64,000 bases of DNA from Monarcha castaneiventris obscurior (taxonomy: Eukaryota; Chordata; Aves; Passeriformes; Monarchidae): NCBI GenBank assembly GCA_026261815.1, contig JAMPIT010000300.1, positions 620,001 through 684,000 on the forward strand, written 5' to 3'. Below are positions 56,585-64,000 of this stretch, piece by piece. Under the pieces are notes generated by a model. That model was given only the letters and a program-made list of their open reading frames with translations, searched no databases and had not been told where the DNA came from. Positions within the stretch are counted from its first letter, which is position 1. Each line of letters begins with the position of its first letter. The position numbers and the translations under genes are program-made.

Positions 56585-59139
56585 TGCTACAATGATAAAT
56601 TGAATTTAGGCCTACGTGAAATATGCTGCTGCTCTTCAATGGCTTCTACAGAAAGTTCAGGACTAGCCTATGGAGGCTGGAAATGACTGCTAGAAAAGAG
56701 CTCCCAGCAAAGCCCAGCAGAGCCCCTCACCAGCAGGCTGTGCTTGGCACAGAGGGGTAAAACCACCTTCCCATCCCTTAACACGTGTGACCCCTCCCGG
56801 CTTACATGTAACTGGACTTGGAGGGTGCAGGTAACGGGAGATGCCATAGATCTGCTCAGATATCACATCTGAAACCTGTCTGGGGATTCAGACCTCCTGA
56901 AAAGCAGTAGCTTCCTGCTTCAGGAAACCTGCAGTTTTGACTTAAGTTTCCTACATTTTCTCTTGGTTTAATGAAGTCCTTTTAAAAAGTAGTTGATGTT
57001 TCTCCTCGTTAACAGTAAGCACATGCAGCTCTCTGAGGTGCGGTTAGGAATGACTATCAAGCAAATGTGCATCTTTCCAGCTGAAGCTAACCTAGTCTGC
57101 CCTAATTCCGTCCGTGGCCACCCTGCTGCACTGTTGGCAGGAGCCGTGGCAGTGACGGAAGGAGCAGGTGAGGAGGCCTGTCCTGGTGTGACCTCAGCCT
57201 TGCCTGGCCCAGCCCCACAGGCACTCCTTTCATCCGTGTCCTCCTGTTCCTCCTGTGACATAAAGCTCTCCCAGGGCAGTGTGAGGGTTACTGAACTTAG
57301 TTAGAAAAGTGGAATTTTGGAATGAAAGGTAGAAGGAAAGAAAAATTTTAAACTGTTCTCTTCCTTCCTTGGTTCCTGCAGCTTGTGCCTGGCACACACA
57401 GGCACAGGGCTCTGCCAAGCGTGGATGTCCTGACCCACGCAGGACCGTGCCCTTTGTCCCTGTTTTCGGGAGGGATGGGGTGTTCTCAGCGTGTGGGGGC
57501 AGCGTGGGCAGTGCTGCTTTAAACGGGGCCTCTGGATGGAGATGTGCCCTCCATGGAGCATCTCCTCCGCGTGGTTTTGTGTTACTTCCCCGCCTCGTGA
57601 ATGCACTTAGATGTCCTGTATACATAATTAACCTCTCTGCTGTGCTGGCAGACACTTTTATTGAACTGCCCATCATGACTCCTAAGTATTTTCCTCAGAG
57701 GATTGTGCAGGTTCAGAGGGCAGAGAGCTGGAGGAAACGTGCATGAGGCTGAGTGACTCTTGGCAGTTATGGATGCAGCTTCCCTGATTTACAGCCTGCT
57801 CTAGGAGCAGGAATGTGCATTTGGGTCAAGAGGTGTCTCTGTGGTCAGGATGCCTTGTCATAAATCCGGGATGCTGAGCATCAGGATGCTGCTGATGGAT
57901 CTGTCCTGATAATGCCCATAAAGTGCACGGGGCTGGCCGAGCACTCAGGCTCACTGATGTGAGCAGGTTCTACCCACAGCAGGCTCTGGCAGGGCTGTGC
58001 TCAGCTCCTCATCGTGTTTTCTGAGCTGCCTTTAAAAGGTGTGTGTGTGTCAAGGGGGAGAGGGGGCAGTGCTAAAGCTGTGGCATTAACACAGCTCCTG
58101 TGTTACCTCCTTCCACTTGGGATTTTCCATGCCGTGTGGGGGCGAGTCTGGAGGAGGCTCTGATCATTGCCCCTCTGACTTTGAGCTGAGCTTGTGCAGA
58201 ACTGCAGAGAAGGAACTTTCTGAAAGCCACAAGTCCCTGGGCACGTGATGGCTGAAGAGCTCTGGGGCTTTCAGGGGTTATCAGTGGCGCTGGGGGCACC
58301 AGCCCTTGGCCCTCAGCTGGGCACGCTTCAGGAGCAGCTCGCGGGGACTGCTGAGCCCCGCTTCTCCTGGAAACCCAAGGCTTCCCTGCTGTCACTGCTG
58401 TGAAATCTAGGAAATACAGGGCAGGGTTTCTTCTGCAGAATGCACTGGGTGAACCTAACAGTGTCGATGTCCGAGGGAAATGTTCAGCAGCCCTTTGAAA
58501 TGAGTGCTGAGCTCGGTGGGTGTGCCTGACACCTGGGGCTGGCATGAAATCCAGCACGGTGGGGTGCCAGTGCTTGGGAACCCCCTCGGTCGGTCTGTCT
58601 GTCTGTGGAGGGGGAGAGAAGGGTGGGTGCAGGAAAGGTCCATTTTCAGCGGTTTTCCTTGTAAAAGCCTCGGTGCGTGCCCCTCTTGGAAACCTTTGGC
58701 TTGAGTGGTATCTTTCCCTGCTTCGGGCTTTTTAGGAGGTGGGGGCTTGCTTCCCCGCGGAGGGAGATGCTCTCCATTGTATGGAGGGCTTGTATCACCA
58801 CAGTTTGACTTCGAGCCTGGGGGCTGAGCTGGCAGAAAGGTGATAATTGGACAGAGACTCACCCCCCTCTCACTTGGAATGCCGAGGCTCGCTGTGCCCT
58901 GTGCCAAGCCAGCATTCCTGGGCTGTCACAGACGTGTTTGGTGGCGTTTGGGGTTTGTTGTTATCTGCAGCACATCGCCCAGAGAGCTCCTAATTGCAGC
59001 AGCCCTTGAGGAGGGGAAGTGTTTTAACCCAAGCTTAGCTATCAGCAGCTTAATTTGTGCCCTGATCTTTGCAAACAGAGAAACTTTTCAGTCCTGGGGC
59101 TTCTCTCCGCGCTCTGCGGTGTCACCCGAGCTGCTCACG

Positions 59140-59620
59140 CCAGCTCATTGTTGCTGTAAAAGCCGAGGGAAATTTGGATTTGCCGGTGCCCATTGCGCCA
59201 GATTTGTGAAGCATAAATGAGAAAACCTGCCCTGGGCTCCGTTTGCCATCAAGAGCTGCTCAGGTGGCTCAGCGTGGCAGGCTGCTGGGGGAGGGCGGAG
59301 GCGGCTGCTGCACCTGCTGATGCTTTGGCTCGGGCTGTGGCACAGAGCTGCCGCGAATTCCCCCTGAGCTGCAAGCTGTTCGTGGCAGCAATGCCTCGCT
59401 CCGAGGAGCGCTCCTGCTACGACAACAAAGAGCTTTTTGATCCTTTCCATTTGGAGAACTTAAAACGAGAAAGCCAAACTACAATAAGACCAAGTTGGGT
59501 CATAAAAAGGAGAGCAGGAGCACCAAAGCGCTCCGGAGTGTAATTGTAGAAGCAGCAAATGCTTTGGCACTTAATTCTGCCTTAGCGTCAGTTCAACATG
59601 TTTCACGTTTAGGACTGGAG
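59140..59620. promoter_or_regulatory. Low-repeat block in intron 4 with an open frame
   Basis: CpG-retaining, repeat-free sequence with a 108-codon open frame on + (59217-59543). The frame continues well past its GC-rich 5' part into ordinary sequence (CTACGACAACAAAGAGCTTT, AACTTAAAACGAGAAAGCCA). I recognise no protein family in it. It may be a conserved element, an unrecognised exon or chance. Confidence 0.2.
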
Positions 59621-60769
59621 AGCCCCTGGCCAAATGCTCTGCACAAACAATCCGGGACTGCTCCTTGGTGAGCCCCCGGCCCAGTGCGGCCCCCTCGGCC
59701 CTGCTGCCCTCAGCTGCAGCGGGGCTGGAGCCGGCCCACGGTGCAGAATCCCTCGGGATACCCTTTACTGGAGGGTGAGCCTTGGGTGGGTGCTGCTGCT
59801 GCTGTGACCCTGCTCTGTAAAAACTCTGGCACCACTCGGGTCCCTGCCCTGGCACTGGGCAGTGACCCACGGCCACCGGGGCTGCTCCCAGTCCTTGTTC
59901 CAGGTGCTGCTCTGCTGGGGCCAGCCCTTGGTGCTGCTCAGGCTGTGCTTTCCCTTCGTTCTGCACAGACCTGGGCCACTCCCCAGGGGTTTCCCTGGAA
60001 GGTGGCATTTAGATCAGGCGTCTTATAAGGCATTTATCAGAAATTTGGTTAACAGATACCATATCTTCCCAAAGCTGTTGAGGTGTGTTTAAGCAAAAAA
60101 AAATGCTCTGAATTATTTCTTTGCAAAGAACTGACCTGCAAGGTGGCACAGCCTCACTGCACGGCCAGGCAGCAGCCCCTGGGCCAACACCAGCAATGTG
60201 GTGGTGGCTGGTTCCAGGTGCTGCCTTGCAGAGAGCCTTTGCAGGAGCAGGGTTGTGCCTCTGCTGTGTCCTGCTCTGAGCAGGGAGCGTGGCTGGAGCT
60301 GCTGCTAGCGGGAGGGTGAGGGTAAAAGGCAGGAGCACACACGTGGGGCACATGAAGCCCTCTCTCCTGCCCTGGGAGGGGACAGGGATGTGGGGCTGGG
60401 TGTGGGACCTCTCTGTTGTGCGGCCACACCATCACCCTGGGCCAGGTGGCCCCTGTACAGCTCTGGGGCTTTCAAGAACTTCTTTATTGTAAAGAATCAG
60501 TCAAAAACATAAAGCTCCATGTTCTGGAGGGCGAGCGCTCTGCAGGGTGCATCCCTGCCAGTGCACTGTGTATGAAACGTGCCTTGGCAGCAGCTCCTGG
60601 CTGCCATTGGTGACGGAGGGTGCAGCCCTGGGTCGTTTGCACCACGAGCTCCTGGGGAAGGGTGAGCCCGTGGCTGGAGCAGGGAGTGATGCTTGGCCAA
60701 AGCTGTCTCCCTTTCCTCTTTCACCCCCTCTCTTCGGAGGAGAGGGGATGGCTGACAGACCCAAGGAGT

Positions 60770-61350
60770 GATTTGCTATGGCTTAAATAGGGAACTGGTT
60801 AAATTTCAAGTGTTGGGCACCTGATGCTTAAAAATTATTGAAAACTCTTACAAATTGATTTTTCCCCTAATAGATTGCTGTGGGTACAGCTCTTCATGGT
60901 GTAGGTAACTTGCATGAATAATTTATCCTGTTGGGGATTATAAGGGAAGCTGTAAAATGATCTTGTCAGTGTTTGAATGATTTCAAATGATTTGAAAATC
61001 ATTTGCGTGTCTGTGACGTGTCTTAGCACATTCAGGAATGCTCTGTTTGGGGAAGTGAGGTCCTTATCCTGATTTATCTCTAGGTACTTGTAAATGTTGC
61101 TGTAATTTCATGTTATCAAACCATTTAGCTCTTCCTCTTCCAGAACAAAGTTATTTTATCTCATGCACCTTGTTTACTTCAAATTAGCCCTGAGGTTGGC
61201 CTGAAGTTGCACCTTATTATTCCTCCACCTCCTGTCTCCGTCTTAGGCTCTGTCGGCAGATTTGAAGGTATAAGTAAATACTTTTTTGTTATTAATAGAA
61301 TAAGTTCCCCCTCCTACACACATTTTCTTTTCATTCCAGTATTCATTTTC
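60770..61350. promoter_or_regulatory. Candidate conserved non-coding block in intron 4
   Basis: AT-richer, repeat-free sequence with a perfect 8-bp inverted pair, CAAATGAT (60984-60991) and ATCATTTG (60998-61005), around TTGAAA. It also has a TGACGTG motif at 61014-61020, resembling a CRE half-site. No coding frame is present. Confidence 0.22.
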
Positions 61351-64000
61351 CATTAAAAACTGACATTGCAGTACAGGCGGAAACCTCCCAGATTGCATGA
61401 AAAAGCCTTAATTCTCCTAGCAACAAGGTCAGGGCTCAAATCCAGTCCCTTTCCACGAGCATGGGGGGAACAACCCTTCCAATTACCTGCTCCCCCTGCG
61501 GTATGGATCCGGTCGGTTCACAGGCACCTGGGTTTGGGTGGATTTGAATCTCAGCCATGGTATTGTTTAAAAATTCTCCTCTCGCTGGGGAAGGGTTTGT
61601 AGTGGGCTGAGCCCTGAGAAACCTGGAGCTGGTTTTATGGCTTCCCATTGAAATCTGGTGGAACCCTGTGGTGTTGACTGATTTCCCCCTTTGCCACTCA
61701 TGTGGCTTTGATCAAGCCCGGGACTTGGAGAATGACACCCCCAGGAACTGGAACCAGTGAGCTTTGCCCAGTTCTGCTGTTCATTAAAGTGTTTGTGAGC
61801 TTCCAGTTGTGGATAGTAAAATGAGGACCTTTGTGCCTATCCAGGACAGAGACTGCTGGTCCTGTGGAAGAGCCCCTGTACAGGCCCTGGATTAGCAGAG
61901 CTGTTGCAAAAGTTGCCAGAATTTCCTTTGCCCTCTTAATGAGACCTTCCCTGGTGCCGAAAGCCTTGAGGCAGGAGGGTGCAGTGCTGACTTAGGGCAA
62001 ACTTCACCTTCTGTCCCACGGATGGAACTGAAGCTCTTCCAAAGGCATTAGTCCTGGTGGAACGGCTGGTCCTGGGGGCTGGTGCTGGACAAGCCATCCT
62101 GGCTTTCCTCTGTTGCTGCCCGTGTTCCTCCAGCCTGGGTCACTGTGCCTGATGGTTCCCCTCTCATGGGTATTTGGGTCTCAGGGGTGCAGGGAAGCCT
62201 GAGCAGCATGGCCTGGAGGGGTTCCCTCCTGTTCCATGGTCCCCTGCCCTTGCCACAAACTGCAGCAAATTCCACAGTGACTGTGCAGCACCAGGGATGG
62301 CTCCCCTGGAGGGGCAGGCTGAGCTGTCCTTGGGAAAGGATGGGGACCATGCAGGGCTCAGCTCCTCGCCCCAGCGTTGTGCCCAGAGGAGCCCCTGAGC
62401 AGGGCCAGGGCTGGGGGCTGAGCAGCTCACAGTGCTGTGGCTTTCCTGTCCCCCCTGGGATGTGCTGACTGAAATGGCTGAAGACTGAGAGGGTCTGACA
62501 GTGTTTAGTTTGGGAGGGGAGAGTTTAATAGTAGCATATGTAGGCCTGCAGTTCTGAAAAACTCATTCGATTTCAGTGGGAAGCTGAACCGGGCTACAAT
62601 GGAAATCCCTCCTTTGGCTTTGCTGAGCACTAAATGAAGTCCTGTGTGCTGGTTCACATCTCCTTATCCTGTGTCTACTCCTTAATATCTTCTGGTGCAT
62701 AAATCGAAGTGCTGGTGCACATGACACGTGACATTCTAGGTGCAGCAGCAGTAACTCAGCAGTTACAGGGGAAAACGTGTTCTGGCAGAAGGTTATGGGT
62801 GAGAAGAATTTCCTCTGTGCTGAAGGACTTGAAGATGCTGTTGTGTCATGCTGTCACTCCCTCCAGTGCTGTGTGAGAGCCCTGAATGCAGAGATCCGTG
62901 TTCTGCCGTGTTCACAGCCCAGTTCTGGGTGTAGTAGTCTTGATCTCCAGGCTGAGCTGAGCCCAGTTTGCCAAAATCTCAAGCCAGTGGCTCCATGGGG
63001 AAAGGAGTCCCAGGGGGCTGGGCATTCAGCTATGGGGTGGTTGGGGAGCAGCAATCATGGTCAGAAACCTCCAGTTCAGTGCTAATCCTGGCTCCTTCTG
63101 CGAGCAGGAAGACTTCAGAGATGTGGCTTTCTCAGCCAGCTCCAGGAGCTCTGGGTGGCTGCTTTCAGCCTGAGATGGAGGGACTGCGGAAGGGGAAGGG
63201 CCATGCCCCCTGTGCCACCAGAAATTAAACCCTCTTCCAAACAAAAACCTCCCCCAGGAGAGCAGAGCTGTAACACCAGGCACTGGCCCATCCCCTCTCT
63301 GTCAGCGGCGCTGGGGTGGCTGAGAACTCACTGCCACGTGTTGCCCCAGCCACAGTGGCATCAGGGTGCCAGGGGATGCCATCCCATCTGGGAACCATTC
63401 TGGGGTGGGAACAGCCCCTGCCCCTGCTGATATCACTCAGGGTTGGGAGTCAGAGCCAAGCCTGGGGTGTGCAACACCCCTCCAAAATAACCTCTGACCT
63501 CAGGGCTCTCCAGGGTCCCAGGGACCGGAGCGGGGCCAGGGACCTCCATGGCTCCAGCACCTCTCTGGCCCTCCCCGGAGCACCACGTGTGGTCCATCTG
63601 CCAGGGACTGCACTGGGGTGAGGAGGGGCAGGGTTTTCAAACTGCTGTGGAGGCTTAGACTGAGGCTTGTAATGATTTTAGTGGGATTTGGCTAGTTGTG
63701 CGTACAAGCCCATAAGGTATTTCAGAAAACATCAACAGTGAGGGGTGGAAGGAGAAACGCTGTTGTTTGGGCCCTGTGAGATTCTGGGGTTTGGGTTTTT
63801 TTCTGACTAAGTATGATGTTTCCCTGGCACAAGTTCAATTCATCCTCTTTCCCTAATGGAAAAAAGCAAAGCTGGATGTCTTGCTTTGCTTGCAGTTGAA
63901 GGCACTGGACTGGATAAACGTAACTGTTGTCTTTGAAAAATTTTTCTCCCCTTGGATAAGAGCATAAAAAAAAAGAAATTATGACCTCACGCTTTCATGC

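Larger units (their letters stand above)
48453..64000 (+). other. FGF18: FGF18 intron 4 (left part, open at window edge)
   Basis: The sequence after the exon 4 donor contains no match to the last FGF18 exon, which should encode about 88 residues, so the intron exceeds 15.5 kb. It contains CR1 pieces at 51.5-51.8, 54.7 and 56.3-56.6 kb, a small 13-bp tandem at 52.65 kb, and low-repeat blocks at 59.1-59.6 and 60.8-61.3 kb that might be conserved. The stretches 48.5-51.4, 52.7-54.6, 54.8-56.3, 56.6-59.1 and 61.4-64.0 kb show only short chance reading frames. Confidence 0.85.

Overview
This window is vertebrate nuclear DNA, almost certainly from a bird. It is mostly non-coding and carries no bacterial, plasmid or phage gene organisation. 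The evidence for a bird is that every interspersed repeat I recognise is a CR1 (chicken repeat 1) LINE fragment, with no Alu, L1 or B-type SINE sequence, and that two spliced exons encode a fibroblast growth factor of the FGF8/17/18 subfamily. The CR1 3' ends look like songbird-type CR1, so a passerine is my best guess, made from memory of those families.

The only gene I can support is FGF18 on the + strand. The third coding exon (23070-23250) and the fourth (48346-48452) are both bounded by good splice sites and join in phase. Together they encode about 96 of the roughly 207 residues of the protein: the last signal-peptide residues, the N-terminal extension and the first half of the beta-trefoil core. 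I found no credible copy of the short first two coding exons in 1-23069 and no last coding exon in 48453-64000. The gene therefore very probably runs past the right edge, and its start lies upstream or in a form I could not recognise.

Layout: 1-23069 is presumed intron 2 and/or 5' flank. It holds a 17-bp minisatellite, a nested pair of CR1 elements, further CR1 copies and a (CCT)21 tract. Intron 3 (23251-48345, 25,095 bp) holds a CpG-island-like block about 1 kb after exon 3, an AT-rich block dense in homeodomain cores (about 26.0-26.5 kb), a G-rich hexamer array (28.8-29.0 kb), an AT-rich hairpin cluster (36.7 kb), a TATA-like motif next to a CpG-richer stretch (37.3-37.7 kb), two unexplained open reading frames (41.1-41.9 kb) and several CR1 ends. 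The rest of the window is the first 15.5 kb of intron 4, with three CR1 pieces and a few low-repeat blocks that could be conserved regulatory sequence.

If the assignment is right, the two exons are spliced into the mRNA of a secreted, heparin-binding FGF that signals through FGF receptors in skeletal, lung and limb/brain development. The intronic blocks are the natural place to look for its enhancers. I see no new defence, mobile or metabolic system. The most interesting items are regulatory and repeat structures inside a developmental gene, and all of those need conservation or expression data to confirm.
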